NCBI RefSeq assembly: GCF_018812025.1
Contig: NC_063066.1
Span: forward strand, 9,989,882 to 10,053,881
From: Megalobrama amblycephala
Lineage: Eukaryota > Chordata > Actinopteri > Cypriniformes > Xenocyprididae
DNA: 64,000 nucleotides
Direction of reading: 5' to 3'
Position 1 is the first letter of the stretch. Each line of letters starts with the position of its first letter. The notes below the pieces were generated by a model. That model searched no databases and was not told where the DNA came from. It saw only the letters and a program-made list of their open reading frames with translations. Position numbers and translations under genes: made by a program. Shown here one piece after another: positions 1 through 10,600 of the stretch.

Positions 1-609
1 ACATAAATCACTTTACAACATTACAATTTTTAAACTGGTTTTAAAGTCAGGTTTTCCAAGTGCAGTTATAAAGGCATGTTTCTGAAACTTGTAAGCTTTC
101 CAAACAAGACAATATATCAATCATCTTTAATGTCCTTGCCGTTTAATTTGGAACTCTGAACGGCACATTAAGCGGCATTCGGTATGACACTTTTGCAGAG
201 ACAACAAAATCTCTACATTTAAACAAGGATAATAAAACTTTAATTCATACTGAAAACAGCAACCGACATCTTAATAACCAAAATGAAATCAGCCCACAGT
301 GTAGGAGCAACTTATAAAACCAAAGAAATAAGATGACAAAAATGAGGGCAGGCCAAATAAAAACAAGTAACCCTGGCAACAATATTTTGTTAAATTAAGG
401 TTTATCCTCACCCAAGATAAGGTTCTGCATGAAGAGGGAGACCACAACACAACAGCACTCTAATCTTGCAACAGCTACAGAACAGACAATTCTACCGAGT
501 AAGTGGAGAATGATTGAAAACATGAAGTGTTTTATTTTATTCTTTGCAAGGTGGTTTTCCTCTCATTGGCTGAGGCGGACTATTGTTCGTATGGGAACTG
601 TAAGGAGGG
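1..609 (-). other. ube2a 3' untranslated / downstream region
   Basis: AT-rich sequence after the ube2a stop, with no coding signal of its own. Minus-strand AATAAA motifs (TTTATT on the plus strand) lie near 533-541, about 70 nt past the stop, and could give a short 3'UTR. Other AT-rich stretches nearer position 1 would allow a longer one. The end of the transcript cannot be fixed from sequence alone. Confidence 0.5.
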
Positions 610-3600
610 TCAACAGTCACGCCAGCTCTGTTCAACAATGGCCGACACACGTTTCTCATACTCTCTCTTGTTTTCCTGATACAGCTGAGCTGCCTGGCTG
701 TTGGCAGGGCTGTTTGGGTTCGGCTCATCCAGTAAAGACTGTGAGGAGAAAGGCATGTTAACAACGTGAATAATGTCCTCACATTTTTAATGCTACCATC
801 AAAACAGCAGAAAGAAAAGTTGCAACAAAAAAAAAAACAAAAAAACATGTTAATTAAAAAAATTAGTGCAGACATATACCTGTATCGAGGTTAAAATTGA
901 AGAAACATCATATGTTGGACTCCAGCGATTCTGAAGAATGTCCAAACATATACTACCATCTGCATAAACTGAATGAAAGAAAGACAATTAGATTTTATGG
1001 TCCATTGACACATATTTAGTTCTGGCATGTGATATATGTGCACACTTATACTTAAAGGGTTAGTTCACCCAAAAATGATAATTCTGTCATTAATTACTCA
1101 CCCTCATGTCGTTCCACACACGTAAGAAATTTGTTCGTCTTTGGAACACAAATTAAGATATTTTTGATTAAATCCGATGGCTCAGTGAGGCCTCCATTGA
1201 CAGCAAGATAATTAACACTTTCAATGCCCAGAAAGCTATTAAAGATTTAAAACAGTTCATGTGACTACAGTGGTTCAACCTTAAAGGTGCTATGTAAAAA
1301 TGACAGCTAGTGGTTGAAATGGGTACTGCAGTCCAAAGATAATTAGTTGATTTATTGATTTATGATGAGTTGATATCGCGTTTTAATATGCTCCCGTTCA
1401 TAGAGATTTTTAGATAGATGCTGAGTCTTTTTAGGTCAGGTAGAATCTATAATCTCTGACCCAGTTTGTTCGCTGGCTTCCATGGCTACAATTCGCTGCA
1501 TGCGTTTTCCGCCGACTGGCAACCCAAGGTGGCGAAATACTATTGGGTAAATTGGCAACGTGCGGTCTTGCACAAACCAAAACAAAAACAGAAATTCCAA
1601 CACGGAACGCAAATTTCAAAGTAAAATAACTGTCTGAAGCAATGGTTTTCAGAGAAACGAGTATGTGAACTCAGCATGTTTAATAAATATCTGCAAACAT
1701 ATTTTTATGCTTTAGTACAGTCAAAAACTTACATAGAGCACCTTTAATGTTACGAAGCAATGAGAATACTTTTTGTGAGGCAAAAAAGCGACTTTATTCA
1801 ACAATACCTAGTGATGGGCGATTTTAAAACACTGCTTCATGAAGCTTCGAAGCTTTACGAATCTTGTTTCGAATCAGTGGTTCGAAGCGTTTATTGAAGT
1901 GCCAAAGTCCCGAGATTTCAGTAAACGAGGCTTCATAATGTCATAAATGTTTCAAAATTTCAATGGTTCACCACTGGGGGGTGTGACTTTGGCAGTTTGA
2001 TACGCACTCCAAACCACTGATTCGAAACAAAATATTTGTGAAGCTTCATGAAGCAGTGTTTTGAAATCACTAGATATTGTTGAATAAAGTCGTTATTTGG
2101 GTTTTTTGGTGGGCAAAAAGTATTCTCGTCGCTTCATTACATTAACTACTGTAGTCACATGAACTGTTTTAAATACATCTTTAGTAGCTTTCTGGGCATC
2201 TGAAAGTGTTAATTATCTTGCTGGCAATGCAGGCCTCACTGAGCCATCGGATTTCATCAAAAATATCTTAATTTGTGTTCTGAAGATGAACAAAGGTCTT
2301 ACGGGTGTGGAACGACATGAGGGTGAGTAATTAATGACAGAATTTTCATTTTTGGGTGAACTAAACCTTTAAGTAATCTAAAGTGCAAGGATTTTATAAA
2401 TACAAAAATCACAGAGTTTGTAACACTTACCATTAGGGTGAAACATTTTGGAGACAAACCGGACTGTTGGTGGTTTGTTTGGATATTCTTCTGTAAATTC
2501 TATTGTGAGTTTGAAAGTTCCTATGACAAGCAGAAAAAGAAAATATGAAGCAAAACCATTTGCCAGATATAAACGAAAGAATCATACCATGCCAAATAGT
2601 TACAAAGTGTCATGTATAAGTGGTTGTCAGCAGTATTTAGAACCCAAAGCTCAATACTTACTCAATTGTCAATGTAGTTTGTTTTAAGAAAGAAATTACT
2701 TTAATTTAGAAAGGAAAGGACATTAAATGTATCAAAAGTGACAGTAAAGACATGTATAATGTTACAGAATTATTCATCAAAGAACAATGACAAAATGCAT
2801 CACTTTTTTTTTTTACAAAAAGAAGCAGTACAACAGTTTTCAACATTGATAAGAAATGTTTTTGAGCACCAAATCAACAGAATGATTTCTGAAGAAGTGT
2901 GACACTGAAGACTGAAGCTTGTGTTTTCTTGACTTACCATCTTCAAATGGTGTTCCTTCAGGGCTGTAGGTACAAGAAATGGGTCAACATGTCAGGTTAC
3001 ACATAACACTTGGCATGACAGCAAGAAACAAAGCCAAAATCACTAGCCAATGTGCAAGAGCCCTGCGCATTCTCTAATCCAAAAATAACAACGCTCAACA
3101 GTCTACGGATATGACATTATAACCCGTTTCCTTCACCACAAGACAACACAACACACAGCTCTATTCAGGACACCGTCACTTAAATATCAAATAACCAGCA
3201 CCTCTTATGGGGGACCACCGGCCATCTGGCCTATTTAAAACTGCTTATATTACCGCTAACAAGCTGAATATCATCTCAAAGACCTCGAATAGGTTGAGAT
3301 AAACAAGTGTCAGAGTGTTCTGTTAATTGTTTATCGCGGTCAAAACAAAAAAGCAAATTATACAAACCCAAAAATGACAGCATTCCAGACCATGATGTTG
3401 TTTTCCGACGGGGCTCCGCTAACTCCGGCTGGAGGATCCTCCTGGAGACTGAAAAACAAGTTATCCAGGGAAGTTACATTACATATACTATACCTAGATT
3501 ACGACAACACCACATACCGCACATACGACATCCAAAACACATTATCTGAGTGTCGTTAATAGATGGCTTTTAATGGGGAAAAAGTCGCCATGTTAAAGCC

Positions 3601-3704
3601 TGAGAGCAGCCGGTGTCCATAAAGCAACCAAGGGCCTTTAGCATTTTCTCTATCGCTTACCGTTTAAAATCTCTCATCAGACGCCGTCTTGCTGGGGTTG
3701 ACAT
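610..3704 (-). CDS. ube2a: ubiquitin-conjugating enzyme E2 A (Rad6 homologue), 6 exons, complete
   Basis: Coding exons (minus strand): 3704-3661, 3448-3368, 2963-2938, 2520-2431, 968-880 and 738-610. They sum to 459 nt and encode 152 aa, the usual length for this family. The protein starts [15 protein letters not shown], carries the HPNV motif in exon 4 and the catalytic Cys (about residue 88, context [11 protein letters not shown]) in exon 5, and ends EQSWRDC. That ending separates UBE2A from UBE2B, which ends WNDS. Family knowledge: nuclear and cytoplasmic E2 that works with RAD18 on PCNA and with RNF20/40 on histone H2B. All introns have GT..AG borders and phases close. Exon 3 is only 26 nt. 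Intron 4 (969-2430) is largely occupied by a nested transposon. The gene lies downstream of the sorting nexin on the same strand. Identification is near certain. Confidence 0.97.
1281..1747. mobile_element. TTAA-flanked short element nested inside the fold-back transposon
   Basis: Starts TTAA-AGGTGCTATGTAA and ends TTACATAGAGCACCT-TTAA, so the termini are inverted repeats bounded by TTAA. The surrounding transposon copies at about 49308 and 58210 read straight through the same point (TTCAACCTTAATGT), so they serve as empty sites and prove an insertion with TTAA duplication. No coding capacity is seen. Confidence 0.85.
1806..2078. repeat. palindromic insert in the centre of the fold-back element
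   Basis: The segment CTAGTGAT...AAACACTGCTTCATGAAG at the left is matched in inverted form by CTTCATGAAGCAGTGTTT...ATCACTAG at the right, around a core rich in TTCGAA-type motifs. It sits exactly between TATTCAACAATA and TATTGTTGAATA of the host element, so it may be a third nested insertion or the native loop. Confidence 0.6.
2738..2920. repeat. fragment of interspersed TA-flanked inverted-repeat element (family C)
   Basis: Contains the recurrent blocks GTGACAGTAAAGACAT, TTTTCAACATTGATAA and GAAATGTTTTTGAGCACC, shared with the complete copy at 31810-32441. No ends remain. It lies in ube2a intron 3. Confidence 0.7.
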
Positions 3705-4270
3705 GGTTTAATTTGACAGCCGAGAAGTAAACATAAGGTATCGACGTTGTTACTTTGAATTAGTTTCAATTATTTTAGTTTAGCGGACGTCGGTTTGGTC
3801 GATTCGGTTAAATATCGACGTTAGCCGTTCGCTTGCTTGGATCCTCCTGCCTGTTTTCTCTCTACTAAGCCCGTCTCTCTGGGACTGGACCATACCAACA
3901 TGAAGCGGGGGAGACGCAATTGCTCGATAACATAAAAGTGAGCTCATTCACAGAGATGTAAACCTATTCGTGGTTTAAAAAAATCAGTAAAATGTTTTAA
4001 GAGTACTGACATTAATAATTAGAGTGTTTTGGTTAATAATAAGCAGAGATATGGTTAAAGACTTTTACAGAAAACCCTCCGAACACGAGCAGTTGGATCG
4101 GACTAACAGTTACGTCATAGGTTTGACAGTAGGTACAGAAGCAAACATTTAATATTGTAACTTGCAGGCGATTACGGAATAAATGACGGAAAGGTTAACT
4201 GTTAAATTTTTTGCTTATATTACAATTTAATAAGGTGCAAGAAATTAAACGACTCGCAATTAGTAATAAA
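3705..4270 (-). promoter_or_regulatory. ube2a 5'UTR and promoter region
   Basis: About 570 bp between the ube2a ATG and the predicted poly(A) site of the upstream sorting nexin. The part from 3705 to 3960 is richer in CG dinucleotides (TCGACG, GGACGTCGG, CCGTTCG) than the surroundings, as expected for a housekeeping promoter. No TATA box or start site can be fixed by eye. Confidence 0.55.
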
Positions 4271-4271
4271 A

Positions 4272-4687
4272 TATATTTATTGGCAATATTATTCAAATAC
4301 ATTCCTCACAGAAACTGTATTAAGTCTAGTTGTAAAATCATAAACAGTATCATAATGACTTTATCTGTGCGGTTATAAAATAGAAAAACAGTTCTTCACA
4401 GTGTACAATTTTAAGGAACAAAACAAATAGTTAACTTATACAGTGATTATGTTTAAAATTTACACCCAATATATTGTGATATTTTTAGATTAACCATAAT
4501 CACAATAGCTAAAGTAATCAGAGGTTAACATTTTTGTTGAATAAAAAAAATTCAATAGTGTTCATGCTGCTCATGACCTCTCTGAGGTATATCAGAATGC
4601 ATCTTTGAAGAATATTATAAAATATAAAATAATGCACATTTAAAAACATTAGACACATTATTAAAATAATAAAAGATCCTGTTTCTG
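4272..4687 (-). other. 3'UTR and poly(A) signal of the sorting nexin
   Basis: The stop codon ends at 4688. A minus-strand AATAAA (plus TTTATT at about 4273-4278) gives a plausible 3'UTR of roughly 400 nt. The sequence is AT-rich and has no open frame worth calling. Confidence 0.55.
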
Positions 4688-7600
4688 TTATGAAACACAA
4701 TCCTTCACAGTTAGATTAGCTATTGAACTGAAGGCAGGCTCTCCAGGCAGGAACTCCTTTAGAACATACAAAAGCAGCTTCTACGGACACACACAAATAA
4801 TATAAATGTGAATCTGGATAACCTTTGAATATATTTCAGAATGGATTTTAACTAAATAAGTTGAATAATAATAATCAAAGCTAGAGTTCTCACATAAATC
4901 AGTTTCTTGTTCTCTTCTGTGTCCTGGAATATCTTAAACACAGTTTCCACATCAGTCTTCTTGAGGATTAGAGAGTTTGAATCTAAAACCACAACGACAA
5001 TAACAAGGATGAAGAAATTATTTAAAATGTGAGGGGGTCATCACAACATGGGAAAATATTGTACATACATTTTGAATTTATAAGCTGCAAAGCCTTTTCC
5101 TTGGTCTCTTGTTTCTCCTCACTGTCACGTGGCGGCTGGCAGGGCACGTTTCCATCTGGCCATATCTTCTCTCGGAAATTATCAATGTAGGATGCAATCT
5201 GATCTTCGGTAGGATGCATCCTTTTTAAAAAGTTGTTTATTTTCCTGCATGGGATGAAAGCTTATGCTTATCACATCGACAACTAAACAACCTTGGTACA
5301 CTCTAAAAAATGCTGGGTTAAAAATGACCCAAGGTGGGTTGAAAATGGACAAACCCAGCGATTGGGTTGTTTTAACACAGTGAATGGGTTATTTTAACCT
5401 AGTGGTTGGGTTAAATGTTTGCCCAACCTGCTGGTTGGTTTTATTTAACTAAACTATTCTTTAAAAATAAATGTATTCCTTGCTTAAATATGTTGGAAAT
5501 GAACATTTATTAATACATTTAATGAATGATAATCAAACAATAAACATTAAATTGCTTAATAATAAATGTTCACCTTTTGATTATTGTTGCCTCTAGTAAT
5601 TATGTGTCTGATTTTTAATTTCCAACCTATTTTAGGTTGATTTTAAGCCAGCCATATATTAATTTTTAAACAATAGTTGGGTTAAATAAAACTGCCCAGC
5701 ACGTCGGGCAAACAGTTAAAAACCCATGTCGCTGGGTTTGTCCATTTTCAACCCAACTTAGGTTGTTTTTAACCCAGCATTTTTAGAGTGTATTTTAATA
5801 AATGTGATATGAAATAGTACTTACTTTTTTACCAAAGGCTGGACTGGTTTTAGAATGGCATCAACAATATTAATGAAGACTGAGTTACCTGAAAAGGGTA
5901 AAGACAAAAGTTAATGGGCAAAGAAAATCAGTTTATAGTTTCAGTTCTTGGCCATCATAAAACAAGGAGTTACATCATACCAGTTATTTCCTTCAATAAA
6001 TCAAATATGGCTTTGGTGGCCTCAACCTGCTCCCAATTGGTCTGGGGTTCCTTTTTCTGAGCCTGAGGCTGATTTGTCATCTCCTCCTTGAACTGTCCCG
6101 TTTTCTCTTTTATTTTAAACTTCTGCGATCCATTTGACTTTTTGAGAGTTAACTTTTCTTTTTTGTTGGTTTTGCCTCCAGACTGGGCACTTCTAAAGCC
6201 GTCGGCCGAGTCAGACTGCAAACCTTCAGTATGGCTCACTACTGATCTTGAGATATCATTGGAGTGTCCTGTGGGAATTACTAATTTTGACCTATTAACA
6301 AAGATATCTAAGCTCTCAGCAAGACTCTCCTGCCCATCAGAAACCACATCAGGATCATCAGAGATCCGATCATTGTCTTGTATATCTGGTTCTCTAATTC
6401 TGATGGGGTCAGTCTCTTCAAGGGAGCTACAAAACTGCACATTTGTAGCTTTTGGCCCTTCCCCCTTTGGCTCTTCATCTGTGTCAATGCAGGCTGGCTG
6501 TGCTGTCGGTCCACCGTGATGTGTTGAGGCTCCTGCTTCATCAAGTTTATCATCTCCTCTGCTGTTATGGGACTGGAGGAGAAAAAAATCATAGTAACAT
6601 TAAATTACCTTTATTACCAGAGGGTGGCAGTATTCTCAATAATTTACACTGAGCTCTGGTCATTGGATTCAAGCTAAAGGTATATGTATACTGTAAATCA
6701 ACAAACCTTAGCTATATTTGGACAAGATATCAAATCTTGGAGTATGAATATTGATCCAAATATATAAAATATTGATATAAATACACTTCCATTCAAAAGT
6801 TTGAGGTTGGTAAGACTTTTTAATGTTTTTGAAAGTATGTGCTTAACAGAGCTGCATTTATTTGATCAAACGTACCGTAAAAACAGTAATGTCATGAAAC
6901 ATAATTACGATTTAAAATAGTATATTTTTTCCTGTAATGTCAAAGCTGAATTTTCAGCTTCATTACTCATGTCTTCAGCGTCACATGATCCTTCAGAAAT
7001 CATTCTGATATGCTGATTTGATGCTCAAGAAACTTTATTATTATTATCAATGTTGAAAAGTTTTAGTCTTTTGATCAATAGAAAGTTCAAAAGAACAGCA
7101 TTTTTATATAGAATTTTTTGTTGATTAATTCAATGCATCCTTTCTAAATAAAAGTATTAAAGGATAAGTCCACTTTTAAATACACTTTTCCTGATAAATT
7201 TACTCACCCCCATGTCATCCAAGATGTTCATGTCTTTCTTTTGTCAGTCGAAAAGAAATGAAGGTTTTTGATGAAAACATTCCAGGATTATTCTCCTTAT
7301 AGTGTATTTCAATGGCTACCAACAGATTGAAGGTCCAAATTAACGAAACTGGCGCCGCGTTCGTTCCGTAAGTAGAATAGGGAAGGCGTAGGACATTCAG
7401 CGTAAGCTTTATGAAGAATGTGGAAGCGGAAAGTACGTTCAAGGCGATATTTTGTTTATAAAGCATAAACGGTTGTATTTTTTTCGAAAATGACCGATCG
7501 TTTCGCTAGATAAGACCCTTATTACTCATCTGGTATCGTTTAAAGCCCTTGAAGCTGCACTGAAACTGTAATATGGACCTTCAACCTGTTGGTGGCCATT

Positions 7601-10600
7601 GAAATACACTATAAGGACTATAAGGATCATCAAAAACCTTAATTTCTTTTCGACTGACGAAAGAAAGACATGAACATCTTGGATGACATGGGGGTGAGTA
7701 AATTTATCAGGAAAAGTGTATTTAAATGTGGACTACTCCTTTAAATTTAAAAAAAAAAAAAAAAAAAGCTTACTGACCCCAAATGTTTGAACAGAAGTAT
7801 TTTATTGGTTTCATCATCAGATTGTCTTTAAGCTATGGACCTAAAATCTATTCTTACCTCTTCCTCATCTTGGCTAGGAGTGAGGAAGATTGCAAGTCCA
7901 TTCAGAAGACTCCAGACACCTCCCTCATGTTCCTTATCACTCATCAGCCGTGCAAAAGGGCCCAAGAACTGGAATACAGGCTGAGTGTGACCAAGCTGTG
8001 CATCAGAAACCAGCTCCTGAAGGGAAATAAGGGGAAAACATTTCTAGGTATTTACCACTGGCATTCTACTGGAAACTCCCAAGAATGTCCAGAAACATTC
8101 TAGACAGAGTGTATGACTGCCGTTACCTGTAAAAAGTGCTCAAAGGCTGATCTCACTTCCTCTTCATACGAGTCATCAAGTTCCTTTTTTGTGTTCTCTA
8201 CTATTGCAGATATAGAGGGTAAAGTGGAAGTATCCTTAAAAAAAAAAAGAAAAGAAAAACGCTTTTGAAAATCGAGCAACTACAAATATTCTTTAAGAAT
8301 ATTTGATAATAAAAGTCAGATATTAATGACTATACAAAATAATATAGGTTTCGATATAAACATTGCTTTGAAGATTCCTCACCATTTCCTCTCTCACCTG
8401 CCAGAGGCTATGAAAATGAAGTATATCCGACTGGGTCTTTTTCACATCCCAGTGGAGATTCTCAGGGTTATTTCTCTCCTCCAGGTGAACCGTAAAACAC
8501 AGCTCTTCATTTTCCTGCTGAACCTAAGACAGTGTTTTTATCAATATTATGAAATTATTAAACTCAATTTAGATTGTTAAGCTTTCTTTTAAATATGCCT
8601 CACATTTGTAACACTGACTGCCCATTTCCCCACCCGCCACATCTCATAGGAAAGCTTAAACTCCATCATATCCTCTTCGACAGTTCTTGGGTAAACATCC
8701 GTTTCACTGTCCTTTTAAAAGAAAGCACAGACAGCATCAGTTGCTTGCACCGAAAACTTTGTAAATCAATTCAATATTAACATTTGCAAGTATATTCCAT
8801 ACATAATCAGAGTCCAAGCAGCTTCCGATGGAGCCCTCTCTGCTGCTTGCACCATCATCTTCAATAACAGCAGATCTACGTGCTAATAAATTCCTCTGTA
8901 AAAGCTCTTGCGCCTTCTTATGTTTTTTCCTTTGGGCTTTCTTTGACTTGACCTTATCAACAAATTTGGAAAATTGTTCTTTGATTCTACTGCCTACTTA
9001 GAAAAAAGAAATCAAATTACACTTTATTATATTATTTATGTACACGTACTGCTCATCAATCAAATTACCGAGATGAAAGAGAAAGATACATCACCCTTCT
9101 TCTTTCCTTTTATGTCTTCAGACCGACCGTCCTCAGCTTCACCTGTCAATCTGTGGAATTTCAATCCACAAGTTTGAAAGCAGAAAGAGGCCCCCAAATG
9201 AGATTTATAGGATAAATATTCTTAGGCTAAATGTATTAAGATGACTTACTCCTCTGCTTCTTCACTTCCCACAGGGGATGGTGTGACTTCCCTATCTGAG
9301 GTTAGGTCTCCTGTTGAGCCTTTAGGAGTTACTCTATCCAACTGCAAAACCACCATCTGATTCAGGTTGTCTGGATTACAGAGGGATGTCACAAGCACAT
9401 CGAGTGCTAGACATGGACAGCAAGAGTAACAAAGTGATCAGTGTATTAGCATAAAATACACAATACAATTAGCACAAAACAAAAATCACAATATCAGCAT
9501 ATTAGAATGATTTCTGAAGGATCATGTGACACTGAAGACTGGAATAATGATACTGAAAATTCAGCTTTGCCATCACCGGAATAAATTACATTTTACACTT
9601 ATTTTAAACTGTAAATTTCACAATATTACTGTTTTACTGTATTTTTGATCAAATAAATGCAGCCTTGGTGAGTGATGCAAAAACTTGAGAAAATGAGATC
9701 CAGGCAGTAGATAAAGTTGATGAAAAATTATTTATTCATTACAATTAAATTTAGCCTCACACGCAAACTTTAATCGATAATGAAAATACTTAATAAAACC
9801 AAAAGGTAAAATAAACATCATAAAGTATTAGTCAATAGTTAATAATAAAATTTAGAGTATTGTAAAATTTAGACGAAGATCAAAAAGAGCAATAATTAAG
9901 ACATTTGCAGATAAGAGACAAGAAGCAGAAGCCAAGGAGAGCAAAGGAGGGAAAAAGCTGAATTATCAATGACTCGGTCAGCTTTATACCATGAGCATAT
10001 AGGGAAATTTACATCCCACACAAACGGATGTTTTTGTTAAAAGAAAAGGTTAAATGGTTTTACCCATTTGTCATAGACAAAAATAGTCCAGTGTCCAGTG
10101 TCAAAAATAGATATAAGAGTTGTTTTGACCCCCTTTGGGGATTTTGCAAATCTTACATTATTAAATGTCAGCAAACATTAATTCTGCCGTACTTGGCAGG
10201 CGTCCAATGTCTAACCACAAACGTGTCAGCGTGACCTGGCTGTCACACTGGAACACTTAAAGAACAATTGAACATAACAAGCATACATACTCTTAAAGAT
10301 AAAATAAGAATAACCATAAGGGTACAATAACAAGTAAATACTTGATGAGAATTAATATATATAAAGTACGAGTACATAAATATAGGAAATCAAAAGTGGA
10401 ACTGATAAATCACAAGCCATAAATGATTAACATAATATTAATAAAAATGCATTAATATGAATATTGACCATTTCGGATCCATCAGTGAGCATAAGAAGTC
10501 GTCTCTTTCAAATGCATTAAAAATGTAACTGACCCCAATCTGTTTGTTAAGAAAAGACAGTAAAGGATTACTATTCATATGTCACCATTGCTGAGTATTT

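Larger units (their letters stand above)
1052..2372. mobile_element. long fold-back DNA transposon with TTAA ends (family A), containing nested insertions
   Basis: Left end TTAA-AGGGTTAGTTCACCC and right end GGGTGAACTAAACCT-TTAA are inverted copies. Homology between the arms continues for more than 200 bp on each side (the CTCACCCTCATGTCGTTCC segment, then the GTGACTACAG/CTGTAGTCAC segment). It lies in ube2a intron 4 and has no transposase. Related copies are at 40170, 49098 and about 58010. The TTAA target is shared by the piggyBac and Kolobok superfamilies; I cannot choose between them. Confidence 0.8.

Noticed and set aside
6088..6519. 143-residue plus-strand frame
   Set aside because: It is antisense to the charged linker exon of the sorting nexin, which is in phase with flanking exons.
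9069..9094. Longer version of sorting-nexin exon 6 ending at a GTAATT donor
   Set aside because: It would end in phase 0 and meet a stop or the wrong frame in exon 7; the donor at 9094 keeps the frame.
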